32,866 nt of DNA. Origin: an uncultured Desulfobulbaceae bacterium. Lineage in GTDB: Bacteria > Desulfobacterota > Desulfobulbia > Desulfobulbales > Desulfocapsaceae. Below the pieces are notes generated by a model, which was not told the DNA's origin, made no database searches, and saw only the letters and a program-made list of their open reading frames with translations. The stretch spans positions 1-32,866 of the forward strand of contig CAISPV010000026.1 of the NCBI GenBank assembly GCA_903887485.1. Direction: 5' to 3'. The position numbers and the translations under genes were made by a program. Shown in pieces: positions 7,102 to 13,640 of this stretch; position 1 is the first letter of the stretch, and the number at the start of each line of letters is the position of its first letter.

Positions 7102-7442
7102 GTTTTGAAAATTTTTACAGCGGAGAATTCAGAATACCTAACTCAAACAGACTGCACGACTTTTGATGATGGACGATGGCCAAGGTGCTGTTGCTCAATG
7201 AGATGATCATCCAGAGTGTCCGGCCTGCCGAGTTTGCCCGCCGCCTTGCGGGCCATGGGGAAGTATCTGGATATGCGGGTGGTGTGAAAAGGGTCTGCCC
7301 CCTTAAATACTATTTAGTTCCAGATAACATGCCCTATCATCTTCCTTATAGCTCTGCACACCGTATAATCCTGGCCCGTTATATCCATCGGTTGATATCT
7401 TGAATTGGCAAATAATGGGGTTTGTCTCTTATAATTCCCTGT
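7102..7442. other. Junction between replication operon and cargo, with a HicB-like antitoxin remnant
   Basis: No intact gene is seen. On the plus strand at about 7170-7265 the translation KVLLLNEMIIQSVRPAEFARRL resembles the C-terminal HTH end of HicB-like antitoxins, but it has no upstream part and soon loses similarity. It is best read as a decayed toxin-antitoxin remnant. The sequence AAGGGTCTGCCCCCTTAA at about 7287 is a short palindrome. The rest shows nothing I can support. Confidence 0.35.
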
Positions 7443-7694
7443 TTACTCCTCGTCCTCGTCCCAACTCCCCGGTTTCTCCGCCGGTATCAGGATTTCGTCC
7501 TTTAGCACCATTTCTTCCGCCTCGTGGAGTTGCAGTCCCGTCTTTAGTAGCTGGTTTATCTGAAAGTTTGCGCTTTTCGCTGCCGATAAGGTCAGCCTGT
7601 CGAAGCTGTTCGCCTTCTTCATCGCTGCTACCATGTGGGGGCACCACTTCGCCCAATGGTGCTTTGCCTGTATTTGCAGTTCCTCGACGCTCAT
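7443..7694 (-). CDS. Small acidic-tailed protein, third gene of the PLD-TPR operon
   Basis: This is an 83-residue protein whose ATG (7694) overlaps the stop codon of the TPR gene (7691-7693), so it is translationally coupled to it. The middle is helical and amphipathic (HHWAKWCPHMVAAMKKANSFDRL); the end is proline-acidic (ILIPAEKPGSWDEDEE). No domain is recognised. Conservation of the coupling with the two upstream genes would argue for a shared complex. It may be an accessory or immunity-type subunit, but that is a guess. Confidence 0.55.
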   Translation of the reverse strand: MSVEELQIQAKHHWAKWCPHMVAAMKKANSFDRLTLSAAKSANFQINQLLKTGLQLHEAEEMVLKDEILIPAEKPGSWDEDEE

Positions 7695-8581
7695 TTCTCC
7701 TCCATTGGTGGGTTTGCTATCCCTACTTTCAGTGTCGCTCTTCCCGCGTCGTTCCGCAACTTCCTGTTCGTAATTATTTCTACCATGTACTCTCTAAGAT
7801 AGTAGGTGACATAGGTGTCTATATTGGGGATCAAGTCCTTGAAGGTGCCCACCAGGTACTGAACGTACTCTTTCAACGACCTGCCAGCCTCGTTCATCTT
7901 CTTCCAACCAGCTTCAAAGTGTGGCCGTGCCTTTGAATAGGTGTCACGATCAAGGGTCGGCGGGAAGGACAAGAGCTTGTTCGAATCAAGAGTGTCTTCG
8001 CTATCCATCCCTGTTGCGTCCATTCCTGGATAGAATCTTACTGCTTCGTACCACACTCTAAGATAGGGTCGCACAGAATCGCCAAGATCGGAAATCATTT
8101 TTTGTGAGTAAGCGACGAAGGACCGGGCCCCGGCCTCGATGTGGTAACCGGCAAGCTCAGCACCAAGAACACGCAATTCAGGATCAAGCCCTGAGTGCCA
8201 TTGTGTAATAGCATCTTCCTGGTTGATGCGGATGGCCTCTCGATAGGCTTCAATAGCCTCATCGAAATGGTCGGACATAACATAGGCAAGCCCAAGGTAA
8301 AACCAAGCTTCAGCATCTTCTGGACAAGTTTTCGTCCAATAAAGCATATGATTTAGCAGACCTGTCCAGTTTTCTTTGTCAAAAAAATCATCAGCTTGCT
8401 TAAGCCAGTCTACGGCAGTTCGTTTCATCCCAACATGAGATGCACACCGTTTACAATGACCTTGATTGGCACTAGTCTGAATCCTTGCCAAGACCTTCTC
8501 AGTTGTCGTCACTTGCCGGGTAACAGACGCAACAACCCCGCGCTGGCAAACAGCGACTATGGCACGACTCTTATCGCTCAT
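7691..8581 (-). CDS. TPR-repeat protein coupled to the PLD nuclease
   Basis: This 296-residue protein has a helical region with TPR-like repeats, the clearest being AEAWFYLGLAYVMSDHFDEA followed by IEAYREAIRIN (about residues 90-120). TPR arrays mediate protein-protein contacts and occur often as sensor or adaptor parts of defence systems. The assigned ATG at 8581 overlaps the PLD gene stop (ATGA), which supports this start; an alternative is Met52 (MKRTAVDWLKQ), in which case residues 1-51, with the short CKRC motif, would not be translated. The C-terminal 130 residues have no recognised domain. It probably forms a complex with the PLD-J protein. Confidence 0.72.
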   Translation of the reverse strand: MSDKSRAIVAVCQRGVVASVTRQVTTTEKVLARIQTSANQGHCKRCASHVGMKRTAVDWLKQADDFFDKENWTGLLNHMLYWTKTCPEDAEAWFYLGLAYVMSDHFDEAIEAYREAIRINQEDAITQWHSGLDPELRVLGAELAGYHIEAGARSFVAYSQKMISDLGDSVRPYLRVWYEAVRFYPGMDATGMDSEDTLDSNKLLSFPPTLDRDTYSKARPHFEAGWKKMNEAGRSLKEYVQYLVGTFKDLIPNIDTYVTYYLREYMVEIITNRKLRNDAGRATLKVGIANPPMEEK

Positions 8582-9966
8582 GCAACGGTGGCCTCCATGC
8601 GCTCCAGTTCCTCTTGAAGCTGTTGTTTGAGGGTGGCGAAATATTCATCCCAATCCTTGATGGCAAGTATCTTGCGATAGGCGTCTGTGGTTCGAATGGC
8701 TGAAATGGACACAGACAAATCCTTGGCCTTGCCGCGAATCCTGACCACCTGGCCGTGCAGTTTCTGGGCATCGCTGATTGTGGCGCTCATCGGCGTGAAT
8801 ATCCCTTTTTGCAGTTGCTCGTAGATGGCCTTTACCACCAGGATGTCGTTTTTGCCGTTGGCCTCGCTTAATCTGGCGAACAGGTGAGAGGCTTCGGCCT
8901 TGAAGTCCTGGGCAACCACATCCGGATGGCACATTTTGGAGCAGGCCCGAAACATGGCCTTCAGCTCCTGCTGTTCCGCCTCGGTCACCTTGAAAAGCTC
9001 CTGCTTGCTGGTCTCCTGAAAGTCCTGGTCGTACTCGTCATATTCCTGCCGGGCTTCCTGATATTCCTCTTCCTTGTCTGCATCCTGTTCGGCCTCAACC
9101 TTCAACTTCTCGCGGCGTAACTGCAGAATCCGGCGGATGATTTCGCCAACCTCAATCGCATGGCGATAATTATATGTGTGCAGCAATTTTTCCAGCTCGG
9201 TCTTTTCATCCTCAAGGGAGCCGACCTGGAGCTCCAGGGCTTTCAATTCCAGTGTCAGTTCCGGGATTTCCGGGTCAACATAAACAGCAATCTGTTTGCG
9301 GGAATGGACAAAGGTCTTGATAGCGGTAATTGCCTGATCAAGCTGATCATCCTCTATCTGGGCAACGATCTTTTTTACTTCGTCATACTCGTTGCCACCC
9401 GAAAGAAGTTTTTTCAGTTTGGCAAGCTGAAGCTCAATATCATCCTCATCGTCCAACTCAATGACAAGACGCAGTGCCTCAAGCCTTGCAATAATCTTGC
9501 CAAACTCGGCCCCGCTCACACCCTTGTCGGAATGACGGTCAACGAGAGATTCGAATTCTGCAAGAAACTGTCGTGCTAATTCGGGATGATCGGAAATGAC
9601 TGTGATGTTCTCGCTATTCTGCTGGGCCTTGCGGCTCCAGTTGTAGGAACCGGTAATGACGGTTGCGCTGTCGATTACGCAGAACTTGTTGTGCATGAGG
9701 GTGGAGTTTTTCTTATTATCCCCAACCATCATGAACATGCCGCCTAAGTCGCGTAAACGCTCATACTGGAGGCCACCTTTACGGTTAATCGAGTCATTGA
9801 CGACAATCAGCTCTACACATATGCCGGAGCCGGCCTTCTGACAGAGTTGTTCAAATATGTCGGGATCGGTAAACCAGGCTACCGCAATATGAATTGACGA
9901 GGTTGCCTTGCGGAGTTCGTGCAGAATGTGAAGCTGGATGTCGTCAAAATATGCTTGGGTTTGCAT
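8578..9966 (-). CDS. PLD-like nuclease fused to a coiled coil and a J-like domain
   Basis: The protein has 462 residues. Residues 1-145 form a phospholipase D-like domain: IHIAVAWFTDPDIFEQLC, then one HKD motif (H92, K94, D99) followed by GSYNWS. A single HKD implies dimerisation to complete the active site, as in Nuc-type endonucleases. Residues about 160-330 are charged and coiled-coil-like. Residues about 332-388 resemble a shortened J domain, with MFRACSKMCHPDV carrying HPD at 347-349 and then LFARLSEANGKND. J domains stimulate Hsp70 ATPase or recruit chaperones. Domain order, coupling to a TPR gene and location in a mobile element suggest a defence effector; the substrate is not known. 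No strong ribosome binding site precedes the ATG at 9966. Confidence 0.78.
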   Translation of the reverse strand: MQTQAYFDDIQLHILHELRKATSSIHIAVAWFTDPDIFEQLCQKAGSGICVELIVVNDSINRKGGLQYERLRDLGGMFMMVGDNKKNSTLMHNKFCVIDSATVITGSYNWSRKAQQNSENITVISDHPELARQFLAEFESLVDRHSDKGVSGAEFGKIIARLEALRLVIELDDEDDIELQLAKLKKLLSGGNEYDEVKKIVAQIEDDQLDQAITAIKTFVHSRKQIAVYVDPEIPELTLELKALELQVGSLEDEKTELEKLLHTYNYRHAIEVGEIIRRILQLRREKLKVEAEQDADKEEEYQEARQEYDEYDQDFQETSKQELFKVTEAEQQELKAMFRACSKMCHPDVVAQDFKAEASHLFARLSEANGKNDILVVKAIYEQLQKGIFTPMSATISDAQKLHGQVVRIRGKAKDLSVSISAIRTTDAYRKILAIKDWDEYFATLKQQLQEELERMEATVA

Positions 9967-10115
9967 GATTGGAAGTTTCTGGAGTCACTTTAAAAAGGTG
10001 GTAGCAGGCGATGTGTTTTTTGTCTGACGAAAGAATTATCCGCTCTTTTGAAATGTAATCGAGTTTTATCTTGTCCTCTGTTCTGGGGGGGACGGACATT
10101 TAATTTACATCCCAT

Positions 10116-10400
10116 TTATCTACCGGAAGATTGTTTGCCCTGAGTATCTGTCTGGCTATTCAGGTCTTTTATCTTTTTTTGGGTATCTACCCCAAAGACA
10201 TCATCATATTTGCCTGGACCTGGGGTTGCTGGAAATTGCTGACGACACGCCGCCGCAATAAATCTGGATGCCTGATCGCTTGTAACTCCCTTCATGTTTT
10301 TCAACACGCACTCTTCGTAGGTTGACGGCCCGAACCAACCAGCAAAAGCATAAGTCGGTATTAATATTGCTGCGACAATAATAATTGCAATTTTCACCAT
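10116..10400 (-). CDS. Small secreted periplasmic protein
   Basis: This 94-residue protein has a typical Sec signal peptide: a basic start, a hydrophobic core (IAIIIVAAILIP) and an AFA-GW cleavage site after residue 20. The mature part begins GWFGPSTYEECVLKNMKGVT and has two Cys (C31 and C52) that could form a disulfide. I recall short proteins with the GPS-Y-x-x-C-x-x-x-NMKG pattern from many proteobacteria, without known function. The start is supported by GGGGAGATGA just upstream. The tail is polar and probably disordered. Confidence 0.68.
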   Translation of the reverse strand: MVKIAIIIVAAILIPTYAFAGWFGPSTYEECVLKNMKGVTSDQASRFIAAACRQQFPATPGPGKYDDVFGVDTQKKIKDLNSQTDTQGKQSSGR

Positions 10401-10537
10401 TCATCTCCCCTTATCAAGAGCAATATTAAATTCGGTTGAGTAATTATCGTTCATGTCATTCATTTATGGGATGCGTTAAGAGGAACAACAATTTTCTAAG
10501 TTCTTGAAAATTAAACAAACAAGGCCATTTACACAAA

Positions 10538-10960
10538 CTATTTCACGCCCTCGCAATCTTTTGCTGTTATAGAATATTCTGATAAGAATATGTTGGCTTT
10601 ATCATAAAATACATAAGTATATTTAAGCCCTCGTTTTAATAGGTTCAGAGTGTTCGGCGTACTGCACCCTATGTTCACAGCAGTTGGCTTTAAATTGTTT
10701 TCCATTTGTTGTGTGTTAATCTGATCAGCATTGTATAAAGTTGTTTTTGTTACATAAATCATTTCACTATCACCTCGAAATTCAACTCTTGTCAATTCCA
10801 TTTCACTGCTTGTCATTTTTGGGAGGGTTTTATTCATTTCATTTGCTTGTTTTTGAAACTGGTGAATTTCAGTATTACTGAATCCCATACACGTTACTGC
10901 TGTTGTCAGCAATATAATGATAGCAGCGTGTGTTGTGATAATAAACTTTGGTGAGGACAT
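10538..10960 (-). CDS. Exported or membrane-anchored hypothetical protein
   Basis: The protein has 140 residues from the ATG at 10960, preferred over the ATG at 11002 because AAAGGAG lies 7 bases upstream and the protein then begins directly with a signal-type segment (KFIITTHAAIIILLTTAVT). C24 follows the hydrophobic stretch, but the residue before it (Thr) makes it a poor lipobox. The rest is a polar domain with two further cysteines (IGCSTPNT and AKDCEG). No family is recognised. It follows the 59-residue membrane protein by 43 bases on the same strand and is probably co-transcribed. Confidence 0.6.
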   Translation of the reverse strand: MSSPKFIITTHAAIIILLTTAVTCMGFSNTEIHQFQKQANEMNKTLPKMTSSEMELTRVEFRGDSEMIYVTKTTLYNADQINTQQMENNLKPTAVNIGCSTPNTLNLLKRGLKYTYVFYDKANIFLSEYSITAKDCEGVK

Positions 10961-11003
10961 TAAATTTCTCCTTTTCTTGGGTTTTACCGGTCCGTTACTC
11001 ACT

Positions 11004-11183
11004 TCATTTTTTTGAAAACAAAATCACTCCACCTATTACCATAGCGAGTGGCACAAAGTAGGTGGCGATGGCTGTACCGAAGCCATATGCCGTTGGTGAT
11101 GGGTTTTTTCCAAAAAATATGGACATCAATAGCACACTGCCTCCAATCGCTAATAGAAATCCTCCGATAATTTTCTTTCCCAT
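11004..11183 (-). CDS. 59-residue two-helix membrane protein
   Basis: This short gene lies in a different frame from a longer open frame at the same place (10999-11190). Its ATG at 11183 has CGGAGG 7 bases upstream. The product starts MGKKIIGGFLLAIGGSVLLM, has a short polar loop with KNPSPTAYGFG, and a second hydrophobic helix (YFVPLAMVIGGVILF), ending in SKK. The regular two-helix hairpin with Lys at both ends is strong evidence of a real coding frame. The function is unknown; it is probably made with the exported protein encoded next. Confidence 0.65.
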   Translation of the reverse strand: MGKKIIGGFLLAIGGSVLLMSIFFGKNPSPTAYGFGTAIATYFVPLAMVIGGVILFSKK

Positions 11184-11333
11184 TGTGCATCCTCCGATTT
11201 TGTAGATAAGAAGCCTAATCCATCTTCCCGATATTAATCATACGCTTATTTGACATGAAAGCGAATTTTATCTATTGTCAGGCTAACAGTTTCGGCAACT
11301 CATAATCAATGAAATAAATAGGGGAATTTTTAC

Positions 11334-11588
11334 ATGTGGCCCTTCTCTCATAAGCAAAAGAAAGCACAAGTATTGCCAGCCATGACCGATCTCATTGGTG
11401 ACCGGGAATTGAAGCAACTGTCAGAGAATACAACGGTACTGCGTGTTTGGCTTCCTGAAGCGGGCAGAACGGCACTGGATGAAATTGTTGAAAGGGCTGG
11501 GATAGTGGCAGCAAAATATATTCGTGAATTCTTCGTGATATATCTCTATGGCATGCACGAATTATTAAGGATGCAAGCGATTATATGA
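11334..11588 (+). CDS. Ribbon-helix-helix-like small protein
   Basis: This 84-residue protein has a central segment, NTTVLRVWLPEAGRTALDEI, followed by AAKYIREFFVIYLYGMHELL. This looks like a ribbon-helix-helix DNA-binding unit: a beta strand (TVLRVWL) and two helices. Similar short proteins occur on plasmids and islands. GGGGAATTTTT precedes the ATG. Relatives I recall continue after the HELLRM segment, whereas this one stops five residues later, so the C-terminus may have been cut by a frameshift. It is divergent from the small membrane protein operon and could regulate it. Confidence 0.5.
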   Translation: MWPFSHKQKKAQVLPAMTDLIGDRELKQLSENTTVLRVWLPEAGRTALDEIVERAGIVAAKYIREFFVIYLYGMHELLRMQAII

Positions 11589-11699
11589 AATAGGACAAGA
11601 TGCTACATTCGCTCTGATTTTTTTCTCCAATCATGTCAGATTAGGTCTGAATAACTACAATTGAGGCCAACAATTCTTATACCTGACAGCAAGGTAATA

Positions 11700-11780
11700 T
11701 TTTAAGTTACACTCCAGGGCCAGTTTTTTCAGCACGCCTGGAACGGGTACGCAAAGGTACGCAACACGCAACGCAACGCG
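11700..11780. repeat. Diverged direct repeat, copy 1
   Basis: The segment around ACGCCTGGAAC (from 11734), with two GGTACGCAA-like words and an ACGCAACGC tail, recurs at 13133-13215 in the same orientation with several changes and small gaps. The pair brackets the decayed gene region. Confidence 0.55.
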
Positions 11781-11808
11781 GGATAAGCCTGCCCTGCGAT
11801 GACATTGA

Positions 11809-12489
11809 GGGAGCCATGAACCAGGAAAACAAACAGACCGATCACGACAGCTCGAAAAAGCCCTTGCCCAGTACCGAGGCGAAGGAATCACCGCCGGAAC
11901 CATTACTCAGGTACAACTGTCTGACGATAATGCTGCAAGAGCAGGACGATTTGGAAAACTCTTTAAAAAAGAAGTAGTCTTCTTCCACTGTTCAGACCCA
12001 TTAATCGACAAGCCCCCAATCCACCCCCGCGTAACCGGCACGGACATCACCCGCCTTGACTATAAAACAGTTTCAGGCGAACATGAGAGATCAGAAGATC
12101 AATCAGCGGCCACCTTGCTTAATCGCGGGATGGCCAAGGCCTTTAACGACAAGGAGTGGAAAAATGCCTTCATTCAGAATAAACTGCCTGACTCCCTACT
12201 TGGATTCCAACGGGGAGTTCACGCCGCGTTTGGGAAAGATATTGTTGCGATTACAGCAACTGAAGAAAGATTCGACCAGTTCAACGGAATCAATTACGGG
12301 GGAAACCTCTACGTCAACCTTGAAGGAAACATTGGATTCATCAACATTGCCGGTCACGAACTCTACGAGCAAATAGTCAAAGAGAGACCGGAACTTCACT
12401 CCTGGTTTACAGAACAGGCCCGTAAACATTATCACGGCCTGGCTGAATATCAGGTTGAGCTTGCCAATGCAGATGGTATAAATAATTGA
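11809..12489 (+). pseudogene. 5'-truncated phage-type protein with a zincin-like motif
   Basis: An open frame of 226 codons without a start codon in its first 100 codons; the first ATG is at 12130. It contains FNGINYGGNLYVNLEGNIGF and then NIAGHELYEQIVKERPEL, similar to the metalloprotease-like region of large multi-domain phage proteins, whose motif would be HExxH. Here the last His is Glu (HELYE), so the site may be dead. Two in-frame stops (12487 and 12514) separate it from the next open stretch in the same frame. The lack of a start, the truncation and the altered motif all indicate a remnant. An overlapping 54-codon frame (11816-11977) is less convincing. Confidence 0.5.
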
Positions 12490-12516
12490 TGGGGGCTGTT
12501 ACAGTATAGCTCATAA

Positions 12517-12792
12517 AAACTTGAGGAGAAATTTGGCCGTGAAAAACTTGAACAATTCCTCACAGACTTCAACACCGCCGGAAGAATCGAAGCCCTTACC
12601 GAAAAAGAAGGACGATTCATCCTCCGACAACTATCGCTTGACTCCCTCCGAGATCGAATCCTTGCGGACGCACGGGAAGCAAATATCAGCCCAAGTGCGT
12701 GGCAGGTCCAAGCATCTTTTTCAAGGGCAGTAAATCCCGAAACATATCCCGAAACAGTAATCTCCGAGCTTCGCGGGTTCATCGGCAGGTAA
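12517..12792 (+). pseudogene. Open remnant in frame with the preceding pseudogene
   Basis: Ninety-one sense codons follow the in-frame stop at 12514-12516 in the same frame as the zincin-like remnant. The translation is protein-like (EKFGREKLEQFLTDF, then LSLDSLRDRILADAREA and AVNPETYPETVISELRGF) but has no start codon or ribosome binding site at its beginning. It is probably the downstream part of the same decayed gene or of a neighbouring phage gene. I do not recognise the family. Confidence 0.4.
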
Positions 12793-12877
12793 TTTCAAGC
12801 AGATCAGAATGTTTTTGAAAAAAATACAGCAAAGGCCGAGGTTATAGCGAAGGCCGTTGCCGCAGTTGAGGAGGAAT

Positions 12878-13106
12878 AAAATGCAGGAAAAAGACAAGGA
12901 AACCTCTTCGATGAAATATCCGGGGATAAAGGCTTGGGCTCAATGCCGACGAACTGGCCTTCTACGATGCTCTGGCCAATAATGAAGAGGCGGTGCGTGA
13001 GATGGGTGATGAAATATTGAAGAAAATAGCCCACGAATTGGCGGAGAGCTTACGCAAGAACATCAGTGTCGACTGGGCGGTGCGTGATAGCGTGCGGAGA
13101 CGTTAA
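12878..13106 (+). pseudogene. HsdR C-terminal remnant (type I restriction R subunit)
   Basis: From 12933 the frame reads LGLNADELAFYDALANNEEA, then MGDEILKKIAHELAESLRKN and ISVDWAVRDSVR. This is the highly recognisable C-terminal region of type I restriction enzyme HsdR proteins. The part just before it (NLFDEISGDKG) is in another frame, so a frameshift lies near 12930. Intact HsdR proteins continue for about 20 residues with a VKRILRKYGYPPD-like end; here a stop follows RDSVRRR at 13104. Nothing of the helicase or nuclease domains is present. It is a relic of a type I restriction system, evidence that this spot once carried defence genes. Confidence 0.72.
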
Positions 13107-13132
13107 GCGCGGAGTGGGGGTAGATTGATTTA

Positions 13133-13215
13133 AGTTGCACCCAAGGTTGCACCCCATGGATAGCTTTTCAGGTACGCCTGGAACAGGTGCGCAAGGTACG
13201 CAGCGCGCAACGCGG
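13133..13215. repeat. Diverged direct repeat, copy 2
   Basis: The second copy of the 11700-11780 repeat; the shared core is ACGCCTGGAACAGGT followed by GCGCAAGGTACGCA. It begins shortly after the HsdR remnant stop. A short internal duplication (GTTGCACCC twice, 13133-13155) is also present. Confidence 0.55.
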
Positions 13216-13395
13216 CCAGTCTGGTACACATGGCTTACTTGACGGGAAATCCCATAATAGAAAACGGGATCATGACCGCTTCTTTCTTCGAGGGAGGCAG
13301 TTTATTTATTTCTTCGGCGGATGAAATATCCGGCATGACGTAATATTGACTTGTATCATGATGCTGGGGCAAAATCTAACCTGCATCTAACCAAA
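13216..13395. other. Gene-free stretch between element remnant and tRNA-Lys
   Basis: I see no coding potential, tRNA or clear att core here. The only peculiarity is a 14-base word, GATGAAATATCCGG (about 13320), that also occurs in the HsdR remnant near 12911. The element boundary probably lies in this stretch or slightly to its left. Confidence 0.3.
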
Positions 13396-13428
13396 CAAAA
13401 AAACACCTAACTCAAAGTGAGCTAAGTG
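13396..13428 (-). terminator. Intrinsic terminator of tRNA-Lys
   Basis: On the minus strand CACTTAGCTCA and TGAGTTAGGTG (plus positions 13428-13418 and 13414-13404) form an 11-bp stem with a 3-base loop, followed by seven T residues. It lies 12 bases past the CCA end of tRNA-Lys and is intact. Confidence 0.75.
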
Positions 13429-13439
13429 CTTGATTTAGT

Positions 13440-13515
13440 TGGTGGGCCGTCCCGGGATCGAACCGGGGACCTGTTGATTAAGAGTCAAATGCTCTACCAA
13501 TTGAGCTAACGGCCC
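13440..13515 (-). tRNA. tRNA-Lys (CTT)
   Basis: A 76-base cloverleaf on the minus strand includes an encoded CCA end. It starts GGGCCGTTAGCTC, has the D-arm TTAGCTCAATTGGTAGAGCA, an anticodon loop CTCTTAA giving anticodon CTT (Lys, AAG codons), and the T-arm GGTTCGATCC. The acceptor stem GGGCCGT / ACGGCCC pairs fully. Its 3' end faces the mobile element, the usual orientation for a tRNA-borne integration site. Confidence 0.95.
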
Positions 13516-13640
13516 ATCACACAACAAATGCAACAAAGTAAACACTATCTATCACAAGGGAGTGCGTCCGTCAAGACGCAGGGGCAAAGAAAGTGCAATG
13601 ATTTGTTTTCGTCTCATTTTTTGCGCAGCCCTTCTCTTTT

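Noticed and set aside
7400-7936. 178-codon plus-strand frame
   Set aside because: Covers the minus-strand TPR and small-protein genes; Ser/Pro/Arg-rich antisense composition.
10999-11190. 63-codon minus-strand frame starting at 11190
   Set aside because: The frame shifted by one (11004-11183) gives a regular two-helix membrane protein with a proper ribosome binding site, so this longer frame is the shadow.
12521-12733. 70-codon frame inside the graveyard
   Set aside because: The overlapping frame 12517-12792 is more protein-like; this one is Ser/Pro/Lys low-complexity out-of-frame reading.
13563-13580. TGCGTC / GACGCA hairpin downstream of accAD considered as its terminator
   Set aside because: Only six base pairs and no T-run on the minus strand.
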